A stretch of DNA of 64,000 bases from Reticulitermes speratus (Eukaryota > Arthropoda > Insecta > Blattodea > Rhinotermitidae): the NCBI GenBank assembly GCA_021186555.1, contig JAJKFL010000013.1:15121243-15185242 (forward strand). The letters are read 5' to 3'. The translations under genes and the position numbers were made by a program. The notes under the pieces are model-generated. The model saw nothing but the letters and a program-made list of their open reading frames with translations, was not told the DNA's origin and did not search any database. Positions within the stretch are counted from its first letter, which is position 1; each line of letters starts with the position of its first letter. Below are positions 25,501 to 35,639 of this stretch, in pieces.

Positions 25501-28500
25501 GATAAGGAGGTATGTGTGACTTCTGTCTCATGGTTCTTTTAAAAATATTACATTTTGAATTGAATTTTAAGGAGTGTGTGAGTTCCCACAATTCAAGCAG
25601 AAAATGTGTGTATGTGTGTGTGTATATATATCTATATATATATATATAGTGAGAGAGTGCGTGCATTTGTGCATATATGGAAGAATAAGGGGGGCGGAGA
25701 GATACTTTGGGTTTGTTGGGGGGGGGGGGCAAATATTGCACATGATACAACATTAAAAACAAGTTTTTCTTATGGCAAAATTTTGGTACAGACAGCATAT
25801 TTGGTAATGAAATGATCAGTTTTAAGGGACTCTAATGTATCAGCTGAGTAAATGTTTATATAAAACTATTTATTTCTAAGGAAATTCAAAGAGATTTGAC
25901 AGAATTCTGAAGTGCACTAATGCCATTATTTGTATAGTTTTGTAGGGATCACTTCTCTGCAAAAAGAACAGGAGTGGTGCAAGAAAAATGTTTGTAGACA
26001 AAGGTATAAATTTCTTATGAGAGGGAATAAGTTATGGTGGTTTCGATGCCATACTTTTTTTTTTACGGCAATGTATTTTGAATACTATAAGATCATATGT
26101 ACAAGATACACATGTTCTTGTGCCATTTGTATGGTAGTCTGGCTCAACCCTCTGCGAAGATATACTACATTTGTAATGTGGCATTGACCTTCCATTGCAG
26201 ATATATACAGCTTCAGATGAAAGTATGTGACACCTGTATTTAATCCTTAAGAGGTAAAGCAGAAACTCCTTGAATTGATCAGAATGAAAAGAGTGGGAAT
26301 GTGACATGCATGGGAGATACAATAAATCCATTCAAAATTTTAGTCTGAAAACTTGAATTGAAGAGATCGGATGGGGGGTGTAAGTATAATGAAGAGGTAA
26401 TATATTAAGATATACGTTCAGGAAATAGGGGTTTCAGGTTGTAGACTAGACTTATCTGACCCAGGATGGTGTCCAGTGGTATGCTGTTGTAAACATGGCA
26501 ACAAAAACGTCAGATTTGATTAAAAGTGGACAATTTCTCTGACTAGCTGAGTGATTACGAGCATCTGAAGTAGAATTTATCTGAATGGAGTGCAAGTTAG
26601 GTAGTTCATTGTATGCTGTTTTACATTGTGTGCAAATGAAGTAATTCTTTGTTTGCTGTTTTACATTCTGTACCTCAAGAAAGTGAATTGGTGTTGCTTG
26701 TATGTGCACTCTACCATCAGCTTCAACCTTGGTAATCCTATAAATTGTATTACTTGGAAAGAGGAAGTTGCACGTGGGCAGCATTTCCAATCTCTGCAGT
26801 GATGTTTTGTAACTGTAATTGTTGTACAGATTTGTTAGTTTATTGTTGTGCTTTAAGGCAAATTAATATTCCTGTTGTACACCTTCATGTGTTAAAAAAG
26901 TTATGCGAATATTAGAATTGAAATTTTTTACAATTTATGTTAATATAATTTTAGTTTTTTAAAATTATAAATGATGTTGATTTTCTGTGATTCATACTGT
27001 ATTTACATTTTGTTCTTTCTGCAGACTCCACTCCATCTTGCAGTCCTGACTGGTAATGCAGAAATCACCAACATGTTACTGTCGTTCGGTGCCCAGCCAT
27101 CTGTAAAAGACAGTAATGGCAACACAGCGCTTCATTTAGCAGTGTTGCATGGGCATTTAGATTGTGTAAAGGCAATTCTGAATACCAATAATACAAAGTC
27201 TTTGCCCCTTGATGACTTCAATGATGAAGGTAAGTGCATGAACTGAGTTTCACATGAATTAGTGAAGTTAGTTTGTCAGTGCAAATTTAGAGACATTTCC
27301 TGTTTTTTATTGATTATAAACATCTGCATTATTTCACAACAGTGGGTCTGTGTGTATATTGCAGGGTATAGTCCATTGCACTTATGTGCTTTGAATGGCA
27401 GAGTGGAGGAGATGAAGTATCTTATCATGAAGGGAGCAGAAGTGAACTTGAAGGTGAGAGAGAAACGGGCAGAGCCCAAGAACCACGTTAAGACTGTGTC
27501 TGAGCTAGTTAAATCCAGTTCACATCATCTTCACCTTTATCCATTTTAATATTATTTGCCAGTGTACAAATTTGTGAACAAGTGCTTAAAAGTTACTTGG
27601 AATAGCAGTAGTGAGGATGTGCACAAAATGATTGCCAAATTTTGGGAGAATCATAGTTGCATAATTTTTAATCCAAATGTTACATTCTCTGCATTACAAA
27701 GCTACAAATGTCTCAGGGTTACCAACCAGTTTCATGCTATAAAAGTTGGTGCAGACAGTAAAGAGCTTAGCCCCACTTCCTGAAAGTACTAGTCATATGT
27801 TATTTGCTTCCCCCTCTTTTTTCCCCTATGCTGTCTGAACATTGAACTGGTTAATTTGATGTGTTGTTTCTGGAAAAGTGCTGTATTAGGACCATCTTTG
27901 AATGGCTATATACACAGTATTCACAAATAAAGAATACTCTTGCATTGATTTGTCTATGGTTCTGCACTAGAAATGGCAGAGCAGCTGTTCAGGAATTTTG
28001 GCAGGTGTTGCCAAACTGAAGGACAAATAAGCAATTGGCAGAGTATACCAGTGTAGGATTGCATGAAGAATTTCCCGTCAGACCAATGCAAAGGCTGGCA
28101 GATGCCAAGATTAATTCTAACATTTAATGTACATGCATAACAGACTTACATTACCTATAGCTATTATCTGCTGTTAGATGAAGAACAAATCTGCAATGCA
28201 TGGGAGTTTCTATTATTTATTTTTCATTTACCAGCTTTTCATCAGTGGTCACGTGTATAATGTAGACCCTCGAACGAACGGACTAATAGGGGGAGTTGGT
28301 GGTCCAATAATACTGGTTGTCCGGCACTTTCGAATTATATGTATTATATTCCATGGCACAACAGCCCCTTGTGGGCCAGGGCCTCCTCATTATCGAGGCT
28401 TCACAATTGCACTCAGACACACCACAATCAGTAGGACTGCTCTGGACGAGTGATCAGCCCAACGCAGAGACCTCTGCCTGACAACATGAGACAGACATCC

Positions 28501-30096
28501 ATGTCCCCAGCGGAATTCAAACCCGCAATCCCAGCAAGCGAGCAGCCGCAGACCCACGCCTTAGACTGTGCTACCACTGGATCAGCACATGTGTATATAG
28601 CCTAAAAAGTCGCCAAAACAATACAGTACTGTATATATAACACTAGTGCATACATATAATACTGTACACAACTCTCCTTTTAGCACTATCACTTTGTCTG
28701 GAAGCCATCGTTAATTGGAATTTAATAAATTTCAGATCAATATAATAAATCCATGATCCAGGTTATGAAAAGAGCAATGTACTACTACTACCTTCATGCA
28801 AGTGTCAGCAAAGACTGAAGGCGTGTCCATGTCTGCCACATAATGGCTGCTTCACTAATTAACAGTCAAGTCTGCTAATTTCACATATTCCCATAGCGGA
28901 CGAAAATTTTGGAACCAATAGATTTCATTTGTCATTTCCGAAATCCGTACGTAAGAGGTCCGTTAATTCGAGCATCTACAGTACAGTCAAGTGCTTGTAG
29001 CTTTGTAATGACTGAGAATGAGACATTGATATCAAATTTGTGTCTAAAAATTATTCATGTAATTCTCCTGAAAGTTGATTGCAGAGCAGTCTGTGAGGTT
29101 CTTCTACTTAATCCTACCTCTTGCCAGTTTTACCATAGTCCTAGTGACCTTGAATTCTCAGAACATGGCAGAAGAGGTTTTCATTGGCACTGTGTTTCAC
29201 TAGGCATTGTCAGATTTCTTTGTTAACACAATCATACATCACATCAGCCTTGAAACCCATGTATTGCTAGTACCTACTTGGCATCCCAACAAATTACTGT
29301 GGACTTGACCGCATAATAGGAAACTAAGTCCATGGAGTAGAGTCCCTGAGAAGCTAATAGTTCCTGAGCTGGTGATGAAATTCCCTGCATTTATGGAACC
29401 TGAATTTCATTACTGTGCTCACAAGAGCACACCATTTGTTCCTGTCTTGAGCCAGATTAAACCAGCCCATGCTCTAATCTTTCATACTCTTTTAGTGTTA
29501 TTGGGAAGATGCTAATTGTTTATTTGAATGTATTTTTATACTTATTTCCTCATTGTTTGCATTATTTATATCTACATATGGATCATCCACTTGTGGTTAA
29601 GAATGTGCTGCACTGGTAGTATGCAACATGTAATTTGTCATTGTAACCAGTTAACTAATACACCTCATCATCAAACAATTTGTTAAAGGATGCCAAGAGT
29701 GGCCGAACTCCACTGTTCCATGCAGTAGAAGCTAACAACTGTGACTTGGTGCAGTTGTTACTGGCATGTGATGCAAATCCAAACGAAGCTAACTTCTGTG
29801 GCCACACGCCGTTAACTGCTGCAAGTGAAATCTCTTTCGCATGTAGGAACGCAACAGAAGAGTACTCAGTTTCAGATGGAATTAACTTCAGCTCAAAATT
29901 GGTCCCTCTGAGTCGTGGATCTAACGTGACCCACACAGTTGATGAAGGAAGTGAGATTGTGTTTGAGGGAGAGCTGTTGGGGGATGTAAATATGGACGAG
30001 GTACAGAAAAGTGACTTGGCAGCCCAGTGCTACAGTAGTGTCACTGTGAGTAGCAGCAGTAACAACAGTAATAATCCATGGTTCTTAAGTGATTAA
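10034..30096 (+). CDS. Nuclear/atypical IkappaB-family ankyrin protein (BCL3 / IkappaB-zeta / charon-like)
   Basis: Coding exons: 10034-11894, 23144-23984, 25401-25509, 27025-27229, 27365-27453, 29689-30096. All junctions are GT-AG, phases match throughout, and the total is 3513 bases with a TAA stop. From the first internal ATG (10085) the protein is 1153 residues. Order: low-complexity N-terminus; eight 18-residue repeats (about 323-467); a charged helical, coiled-coil-like segment (about 525-590); a Myc-type NLS, DKKRIRLD (about 680-687); six ankyrin repeats (about 885-1065); a serine-rich tail. Ankyrin spacing and repeat wording follow IkappaB proteins, which bind Rel/NF-kappaB dimers. 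No DSGxxS phosphodegron is visible (the nearest is DSGSLR), and an NLS is present, so a nuclear coregulator of Relish/Dorsal, as for Drosophila charon/pickle or vertebrate BCL3 and NFKBIZ, is the likeliest role. A cytoplasmic cactus-type inhibitor fits less well. The true N-terminus and 5' exon(s) are not resolved. Confidence 0.85.
11051..11485 (+). repeat. In-frame array of eight 18-residue (54-bp) repeats
   Basis: Within the large exon the protein repeats with an 18-residue period: SVKTGSEQSSKEHGAMQE, NLKHNSEPTVKEQNVVWG, NLKLNSQFVNKEQNVEQT, SLKHNSEPDNKQQNVVQQ, NLKPSSELSKNEQNVKLG, NCKNNTESSSKEQIVTDE, a 19-residue unit NLKHGPGTRSGDQNVVSYG, and KLKSVSERSSKEQNIVTV. The consensus is N-L-K-x-N-S-E-x-x-x-K-E-Q-N-V-V-x-x. 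Unit-to-unit divergence is high but the frame is kept, which suggests an old duplication under selection at the protein level. I know of no named domain with this pattern. Confidence 0.9.
12333..12620 (+). mobile_element. SINE A, full length, plus strand
   Basis: Reads head-first on the + strand: a tRNA-like region (AGGATGGCATTCAGTATTG, GACTAGGCTAAGGACTGG, degenerate B box GGGTTTGATTACC), then the body with the GCAGTGGGTACCAGGG block, then a TTTTACCTTTAC tail. This copy best shows the element's polarity. Few CpG. Confidence 0.8.
13243..13460 (+). mobile_element. SINE B relic, tRNA-derived
   Basis: Degenerate B box GGTTATGAATCTTGGCCCAG, followed by a body with TTTTTCTCACTTGCTGTAGGC, GATACTGAGGTTGTTG and a long tract GTCGTGACCACATCCTTCC. 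It is the same body type as the relics at 35640, 52205 and 57222, and resembles widespread insect tRNA SINEs with a GGTTTTCCC-type body. Confidence 0.5.
13514..13560. repeat. (AGT)n microsatellite
   Basis: About 14 AGT units followed by a few GC-variant units (TGTAGCAGCAGCAGGAG), intronic. Confidence 0.95.
14011..14310 (-). mobile_element. SINE A interrupted by ~60 bp, minus strand
   Basis: The tail GTAAAGCTGTCCCTG and CATGCCGTGAAGGCATATAG are separated from the rest (GTAGTAGAGGTATAGCTCCA onward) by about 60 bases (14056-14118). The head end is lost after about 14310. It retains about seven CpG, more than copies in the CpG-poor flanks. Confidence 0.7.
16195..16408 (+). mobile_element. SINE A body, plus strand
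   Basis: The inverse of the A body: GCCTCCTATTCAGACGTGC, GGGGTTAAAGCAGACCA, CATCTAGTGCCTAGGTTAAG and AACTCTACCTCC. About nine CpG remain. Confidence 0.7.
18110..18262 (-). mobile_element. SINE A fragment, minus strand
   Basis: CACTAGGTGGAAGTGAGTGG followed by CACTGGGTAGGAAACTTGG and CCAGAGCTGG aligns with the centre of the other A copies. Both ends are missing. Confidence 0.6.
18700..19262 (+). repeat. Diverged tandem satellite, 140-bp period
   Basis: A block starting GGGCGTAAATGAATTTC recurs at 18824, 18964 (AGGCGTAAATGACTTTT), 19104 (AGGTGCGTGAATGAATTTC) and about 19243 (GGGCTTACATGAAATTAC), an exact 140-base step. Each unit also carries TTTGGTGTGCGAAA-like and GTGAGTTTCATGAAAA-like words at fixed offsets. 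A partial unit precedes it. About four units, roughly 65-75% alike by eye. Confidence 0.85.
19555..19788 (-). mobile_element. SINE A, CpG-rich copy, minus strand
   Basis: Tail GTAAAGAAATTAAGTTGTCC, body with GGCGCCAGGTGGAGGTGAGC, GGTACCAATTGAATCGG and GGGTGGGCCCCAGG, then B box GCCGGGATTCAAACTC. About 13 CpG are kept, against 2-3 in copies at 1.4, 3.5 and 35.9 kb. Confidence 0.8.
20071..20301 (+). repeat. Dispersed repeat, copy 2 (first copy at 7636)
   Basis: See 7636-7867; same orientation. Shared words: CACTGTGATAATAACCTTTA, TCCTGACCGAATGCA, ACCTGCGGAACA. Confidence 0.6.
20362..20530 (+). mobile_element. SINE A 3' half, plus strand
   Basis: CGATGGGTACCGGAGTTCTT, CCGGGGGTAAAGTGGCC and AAAGACGCTATACCTCCCC match the inverse of the A body; the head is missing. 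Confidence 0.65.
21060..21219 (+). promoter_or_regulatory. Candidate internal promoter/alternative first exon with a perfect kappaB site
   Basis: GGGGATTTCCC at 21124-21134 is a full match to the NF-kappaB/Relish consensus (GGGRNWYYCC; insect Relish sites typically start GGGGATT). It sits in the most CpG-rich stretch of the intron (21040-21210). About 85 bases downstream is a good splice donor, AGCAG|GTACGT (exon would end at 21219), in the right orientation to join the exon at 23144. That exon carries ATG 23158 only 14 bases inside its 5' edge, in the context ACAAAATGG, a near-ideal insect start. The motif, donor and start are seen; promoter activity is inferred. Confidence 0.35.
23144..23984 (+). 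CDS. IkappaB-like gene: exon with the NLS and pre-ankyrin linker
   Basis: This 841-bp exon enters in phase 1 and leaves in phase 2 (donor AT|GTAAGT). It contains DGPDKKRIRLDV at 23362-23397, which closely resembles the c-Myc nuclear localisation signal (PAAKRVKLD). It ends in a more conserved-looking stretch (PMVYFPDSDLLSTPRN, then ITKGFLQQAYEDWAHCC) and closes with PDENGN, the usual lead-in to the first ankyrin repeat of IkappaB proteins (D-E-D/N-G-D/N). ATG 23158 (ACAAAATGG) could serve as the start of a short isoform. The rest is serine/threonine-rich and probably disordered. Confidence 0.85.
24271..24384. repeat. 59-bp tandem duplication
   Basis: ATTGATGTTA(T/C)TGAAGATTCAAGTC... starts at 24271 and again at 24330 with very few differences. 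The unit contains the GAAGATTCAAGTCTT end motif of the hairpin MITE family. Confidence 0.9.
24559..24614. repeat. 28-bp perfect tandem duplication
   Basis: A 28-base unit beginning GAAGCGTAATCTGACAG at 24559 repeats at 24587 without a visible difference, so it is recent. Confidence 0.95.
25401..25509 (+). CDS. IkappaB-like gene: short exon encoding ankyrin repeat 1
   Basis: Joining the exon at 23984 (phase 2) directly to the ankyrin exon at 27025 (phase 0) is impossible, so an exon must lie between. At 25401, after acceptor ATGTTACAG, the frame reads C-CCT-CTG-CAT and gives I-P-L-H-K-A-V-I-N-E-N, then LVKRHCVVL and LDVYNFDKE, ending at donor GAG|GTATGT. The 109 bases change phase 2 to phase 0 exactly as required, and the product is a typical first IkappaB ankyrin repeat (PLHxAV...L.N/D before TPLHLAV). 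Its shortness (36 codons) makes it easy to miss. Confidence 0.92.
25510..27024 (+). other. Intron 25510-27024 of the IkappaB-like gene
   Basis: Holds a TG/TA microsatellite (25605-25650), a 12-base G run (25718-25729) and otherwise unremarkable AT-rich, CpG-poor DNA. No coding signal was seen. Confidence 0.6.
27025..27229 (+). CDS. IkappaB-like gene: ankyrin repeats 2-3
   Basis: Acceptor TTTCTGCAG, donor GAAG|GTAAGT; phase 0 to phase 1. It encodes TPLHLAVLTGNAEITNMLLS, then FGAQPSVKDSNGN, then TALHLAVLHGHLDCVKAIL, two canonical ankyrin repeats with the TPLHLA helix starts and the G-A-x-P/N-x-x-x-D-x-x-G-N turns. The spacer NTNNTKSLPLDDFNDE matches the longer repeat-3 loop found in IkappaB proteins. 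Confidence 0.95.
27365..27453 (+). CDS. IkappaB-like gene: ankyrin repeat 4
   Basis: An 89-bp exon after a short 135-bp intron (27230-27364). The acceptor TATTGCAG adds GG to the leftover G (Gly), then YSPLHLCALNGRVEEMKYL and KGAEVNLK; the donor is AAG|GTGAGA in phase 0. It reads straight into DAKSGRTPL of the next exon. Confidence 0.93.
27454..29688 (+). other. Intron 27454-29688 of the IkappaB-like gene
   Basis: Contains a tRNA-derived SINE on the minus strand near 28340-28590 and a dispersed repeat at 29325-29460 that shares CCATGGAGTAGAGTCC with 63540. Nothing coding was recognised. Confidence 0.6.
28340..28590 (-). mobile_element. SINE C, tRNA-derived, minus strand
   Basis: Read on the minus strand: CCAGTGGTAGCACAGTCTAA (A box), then GATTGCGGGTTTGAATTCCG (B box), then a body ending near CCATGGAATA. 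It carries CACACCACAATCAGTAGG and GGGCCAGGGCCTCCTC. A different family from A and B; one copy here. Confidence 0.6.
29689..30096 (+). CDS. IkappaB-like gene: last exon, ankyrin repeats 5-6 and C-terminal tail
   Basis: Acceptor TTTGTTAAAG, phase 0. It encodes DAKSGRTPLFHAVEANNCDL, then VQLLLACDANPNEANFCGH (repeat 5), then TPLTAASEI (a partial sixth repeat), and a 90-residue tail ending in SSSNNSNNPWFLSD before the TAA at 30094-30096. The tail has acidic stretches (DEGSEIVFEGELLGDVNMDE) but no clear PEST block. The 3' UTR end is unclear: no AATAAA occurs until 31791, which lies inside a foldback element. Confidence 0.92.
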   Translation, partial: DAKSGRTPLFHAVEANNCDLVQLLLACDANPNEANFCGHTPLTAASEISFACRNATEEYSVSDGINFSSKLVPLSRGSNVTHTVDEGSEIVFEGELLGDVNMDEVQKSDLAAQCYSSVTVSSSSNNSNNPWFLSD

Positions 30097-31678
30097 CACA
30101 TTTCCTCCTTTATTTATATGTAATCCAGTCCAAGTCAACATAATTATATTATGCATAATAGTAGCAAGTCTCACTGATGATGTTATGGAATGAGTCTGGA
30201 TTTATCTCGAGGCCTTCACTCTTATAAGATGTTGCACAGCATAGGTTGGTGGTTGGTTCCTGACATTTTGGGGCAGTATTTGGTAACCAACCACCTACCT
30301 GTGCTTTGCAACGTCCCAGAAGTGCGAAGATCTCAAGTATGTCACAGCAGAAGCCTGAAATATCGCATGGACTTACCTCATTTGTGGACTAAGTGCATTG
30401 TACAGATTTGTCACCATCTTTGGGAGGGAAGGACTAGTGCATGTGTTCAGTTGTGTTTGTTCTTGTAGTTCATTTGAATGCATGTTCTAAGTAATTTAAT
30501 TTAAAACTGTATTATGCATGCTGGAATTGAAATTTAATTTGTAAACAGATTACAGGAAATTGAAGGATATGTCACTACTTATAAGTATGAGATTAAGATA
30601 TCTGTTTTGGATGTACATATTTACCTCTTGAACACATGCAGAGAAAACCACAGCAGAATGTAAGGATAATTGATTTGTTGAGTTTATAATTAGCCTGTGC
30701 AATGACAGCTTTTTATCTTGGGTCATTGAAAAGTAAACATTGACTGACACTTACTGTGTATGCAGTATCTTTAGCAAGTTTCACTGAAGAGTGAAAGGAG
30801 TTGATTATAGGAGGTGTGATGGTAGTAGATTATTTTTTAATCCCATTTCGCTCTTGGCTCATTGTCAAATGCTTTCTGTAATTTATGTAGTTATAGTTCA
30901 CGAATGTAATAATGTTGATATAAGAATGTGAGAACATTGATTTTAAATGGGACCCCATCTATATAAATGTACATCGCAGTTTTATCTCTCAAATGTGTTA
31001 AATATTGTGACATCTTTGACTTTCCCGGCTGTGTTGTGGTTTGTCATCCCATAATTGGTTTAGTAATGCAACAGCAGTACCACAAAATTTAGTATGCCTC
31101 TTTTTTGGGAAATTAATTCTGCAACAGCTTGTGCATTTTTCACTGCTTCATTTGTTGATGAGAATGTCAACTTGTGTTTTTATGAATGCAAATTGAATTA
31201 AAAATGTGTACATTCATGACAGTCTTATCCTGTAAGAATTTCTAATCTAAAAAAAGTTCAACAAACATGCATTTTCATTGAATTCTTAAACTTTGAATAG
31301 TTATTTGAGACAACATACATATGAGAAGTAGTTGTTATGTCTATTGCAAGAAAGGGGGCCAGTTGCTTTTCTATTTATCCTTTCAGTGCCTTGAATAACA
31401 AAGAATCCTCACAGTTAAGATGCATGTGCCACCTGTTGAAAGTCACTGTTCTAGAGTGACTGTATTTTATGTCACATTAAAGGCACTGTTTCTGTTGGTA
31501 GTCTTCCTCAGTTCCAAACTCTTGATGTTTTTTACCAACTAATTTGAAATGAACTAAATTCTGATTGTAATTATTTACTTGTGTTTTGTGTTGATGTTAT
31601 CCCTTTGTTGTCTGACATGGACTTTTACTTTTTCATCCACCCTTCTAAGGCAGTTCATCCCAGATTGCATTCTCAATA

Positions 31679-32623
31679 CAATCAATCAAAGGTATAGTCC
31701 TTTCAGTCTAAACACAACTGTTTATTTATGGCATAAAACCAGCTACATGTTTTGGCACTAGAGCATTGCCATTATCAGGATGTCTACAAGAATAAAATGG
31801 GAACATTCACAGTTACATGGTTTGAAATCTCAAAAACACTACAGGTATTATTACATTAAAAATACACAACATACAAAATGCAGGTAGGTAGCCTTGGAAA
31901 TAAAAATTTTTAGAAAGTGTGTAAAATTATGTTTTAAAAAGACTGAAGCAATGATAAAATACTAACAATGAATTGTAAATGTTAAAAGCGGGGAGAAAGA
32001 GTAGGCACTTCTACTGGAGATGGTCTGTGTATAACTTATTTCTTTGTTTACAATGGTTTCGTGTCAGAACGTAGGCCAGATGTAAATTTTTTAAAACTTT
32101 TTGGATTTATACTCTATTTCACCTTAAATTATTCTTCAATATGTCAACATACTAAATATGCCAATATCATTTCAGGTTCCAATTTATAAATAGAACAACC
32201 AAATTAAAACACCAGCGTAGTTGAGAAATTTCTACGCTCCAACACGAGACAACTGTAAACAGACATAAGTTATACACAGGCCAACTCCACTACAAGTGCT
32301 TATACTTTCTCCCTACTTTGAAATTTACAACTCATTATTAGTATTTTATCATTGTTTCACTCTTTTTGAAACATAATTGTACAAATGTCCTAAAAATTTT
32401 TATTTCCAGGGCTACCTACCTACGTTACGTCTGTTGTGTATTTTTATGTAACAATGTCTATAATGTTTTTGAGATTTCAAACCACGTAACTGTGAATGTT
32501 CCCATTTTATTATTGTAGACATCCTGATAATGGTAATGCTCTATTGCCAAAACATGTACCAGGTTTTATGCAGTAAATAAATAGTTGTGTTGAGACCGAA
32601 AGTACTATACATTTTATTGATTG
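31679..32623. mobile_element. 945-bp foldback element with ~390-bp inverted arms
   Basis: From the outer CAATCAAT/ATTGATTG inward, the two arms match over about 390 bp at roughly 85%: AACACAACTGTTTATTTATG / TAAATAAATAGTTGTGTT; TGGGAACATTCACAGTTAC / GTAACTGTGAATGTTCCCA; GGAAATAAAAATTTTTAG / TAAAAATTTTTATTTCC. Only about 150 bp lie between the arms. No coding capacity. It supplies the first AATAAA (31791) after the stop of the IkappaB-like gene. Confidence 0.88.
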
Positions 32624-32656
32624 CACCATACTTTTCTTAACCTGATTTTCAATTTT

Positions 32657-32738
32657 TACAGGTGTCTCAAAATAAACACTGCAGTTAAATTTATCAGCAG
32701 CCATTGCGGTGTGATAGTTTCTTTTGAAACACTCTGTA
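32657..32738. mobile_element. 82-bp MITE with mariner-like ends
   Basis: Left TACAGGTGTCTCAAAATAA is the inverse of right TTCTTTTGAAACACTCTGTA with few mismatches. The AGGGTGTTTCAAAA-type end and flanking TA fit the mariner/Tc1 superfamily. Confidence 0.65.
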
Positions 32739-35639
32739 TAATGGCATAATGGACATAAATTTGAATGAGATTCTACAGTTTATACATACAAGAAATTTAG
32801 ATATTTGTGAGAATATTCTAACATTTGTGTTTACCGCAGAAGAGAGTGAAATAGAGAAATGGCATAGAGAAACCTTTATTTGCAAAGGATTTAAAATGCA
32901 GAATAAATTGGTTAGGAATGTTTGTGGATTTCAGGACCATGGCAGTGGTATGTATTTCTGTGCAAGTGACACTTTGTCTGCTCCATTCAGCTTAACTCTT
33001 TAAGTGTCATATTGTATGACGTTATGTAGGTGCCATGGTACATGATTTTTGTTCACAGTAACATGCAGGTGATGCAGGTAATATGTACATAAGTCTACCT
33101 TAAGTTGGAATTTGAGCTTTCATAGATGCAGTGACTTGATGAAGGTGAGCCATTTACACTTAAATGAGCTTAGCTGCAACTAATTATTTTGTATGTTACG
33201 AAATGTTGCTCTACAATGTCCAGAATAACAGGTGAATGTGTACACAAATAATTTAAATTAATCTACACAACTTTGAAGTATCCAACATGACCCCATTACA
33301 TTACGTCTGCCGAGTTCCTGAAATTTCGTGGACTCCACAAATATTTGCCTACTCATCAGTAGTAGTGACTTATAATCTGACATATATTTAAACAAAACTG
33401 TTTTAATTGTTGGGAGTTCTGTCTTACAATGTTTCATAAAATCAGAATTTATGAATTGTGTGCTGCCGTTGTATGATGGAAAGTCTGACCTTTTCATCAT
33501 TGGTCATTAGAAGTCAAAAATAAAAGAGTGGCCATTCTTCCTATTCTCAGTATTGACCGAATCGTGGGCATTCGAATTTGCTAATGGAAATTGGCACAAT
33601 AAATAAGTTCTACAGTTTTACAGCTTTCACTGAACAGGAATTTATTATTTTCTGGCCACCACCTTCTTGTCGGCAAGTTTACTGTTCCGTAACTTTAAAC
33701 CAATGATTTCAGGGTCTTTTGATCAGTAACTGCGGGCCACAGTTCTGGCCACCAAGGTTGTCCAATATGACACTTTTGGACTGTTACTCATGGGGTATAT
33801 GAATGGCCATGTTCATGAAGTGAAATCACTCTTGACAGCAGAGCTAACAGACCACATCTTTGATGCTGATGCAGTGGTCAGACTCGATGGTGTCTTGTTT
33901 TGCAGAGCAACTGATTCTGTTTTAAAGAATGAAAAAAAAAACTTGCTTCTTATTATATCATACTATTGCTTTAGCCAAAGATTTAAAAGGGTAAACTTGG
34001 TATGAGAAGTTGGTGGGCAGTTAAGTCAGTTACTGTAGTAAGTTGTTGCCACAGTAAAATTTCAGGAATGTGAACCTGACTAAGAGAAGTGACTTGTTTG
34101 AACAGTTATGGAAGTAGGTTATTGCTTCGGTAAAAACTGTAAACGGTAAACCTTACTGAGAGAAGATAGTGATTCCTTTGCACTTCCTGTATATTTCCTT
34201 ACACACATTTTACTTTTAATTACCACACTGAACGTAGGTGAAGTGCCAGCTTTCCACCATGTGACGTTCTGTTTATTTCCATTTAACTGGTAAATTTTAA
34301 ATGACATGGATATGTTTCAGTAGCAGATAATTTTGACTCTAAAATTGCATTTTTGACTCGTGATTGTGGCATGGGAAATTACGATATTACCTGCCATAAA
34401 CGTGCAGTAAATTTATTGTACACATTCACTGTTGTTTGTTAACAGTTCTTTGTTTTTCACATTCAGAGTATCCATGCAGAATTACAGGCTGTATGAGCAG
34501 TTTTGTGAATATATTTGTGTTTGTTGGTGCAGTATATCAAGTATATAATGCAACTTTTAAGAGTCAGTCAGCATACCAATGAGCTTCATTTTCTGTGATA
34601 TACAAGCATATTTTTTTAGGTGAATTTATTTATGTTCAATTTGTTAGATGTGTACAATTTTCCAGCATACAGTAATGAGATTTTTAACATGTATTTTGAC
34701 ACACTGGTTTATTTCCTGTTACCATTGTGTGAAAACAAGATCTTGCACAGTTAATACAACATCACTTATTTTCCATGTAACACATACTTATTAGCAGTAA
34801 GTAGCTTTCTGACTGAATTTTGGTGTGTGCTGGCACATTCCAACTGTATTTCTTCGAAGTGTAATATTAAAATAAAGTGTACTCATTAATGAATTGTACG
34901 CATGTGGGTGAAGTCATATTTCAAAAGTTTAAAAATTGAGGGAGTACAGCAGAACTTCCCTTATGCATATGATATATAATTTGGCCATTACAGATGGCTG
35001 CCCATTAAATGATTTAGCACAGTGAAGTTTTCTCAGATGATGCATTGTGTGAATGTGGAGTTCATGGCCAGTGTCTGTAACTAGGGGTTGATGCAATGAG
35101 AAAAATGGCTGCACTGTTCACTTCATACCCACAGTATGCTCTTGTTGCTCAGTGTCTTGTTCCCAGTGTAGACTCCTGGTGTCCACATTAAGCAGCATGG
35201 CTGGTGATGACTCCATTTACTGTTCTGCAAGCTGTCCATGGCAGGAGCAGGTGACACTGAGCTCCGAGTGCATAGTGTGGGTTCAAATACAGTGTGTGAC
35301 TATGTCACTCATCACTTCAGCTCCTGATAATGGAGACAGACACAGTCCCTTAAACTCAGGACATTAATCTACATTTACATTAGTGATCATGCAAGATTTT
35401 ACTGCATGTAGTCTGTGTGAAAATAATTTGCATGCTGTCTTCTACTGTATGTTTCAACTTACATTATTGATTCTGAAACATGGATGTAACATATTTTTTG
35501 TTATACTGAAGACTCATTTTTTATATTCAGTGTAGGACTGGTAAATTCAAAATGCTCGGAGAAGGGATATTTCTGCAAGTTAGGAAACGTGTTGCTGAAC
35601 CACATATTTTCTCACCTCATCCATACAATAAACTGAGCA

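Noticed and set aside
23985-27024. Direct junction of GNM (23985) to TPLHLAV (27025)
   Set aside because: It reads well as protein but would need a non-GT donor; the GT donor at 23985 leaves phase 2 and needs the 25401-25509 exon.
32749-33003. 84-codon frame after the mariner-like MITE
   Set aside because: No family resemblance and no supporting gene structure.
35152-35367. Cysteine/serine-rich 71-codon frame
   Set aside because: No conserved spacing and no gene signals; probably repeat-derived.
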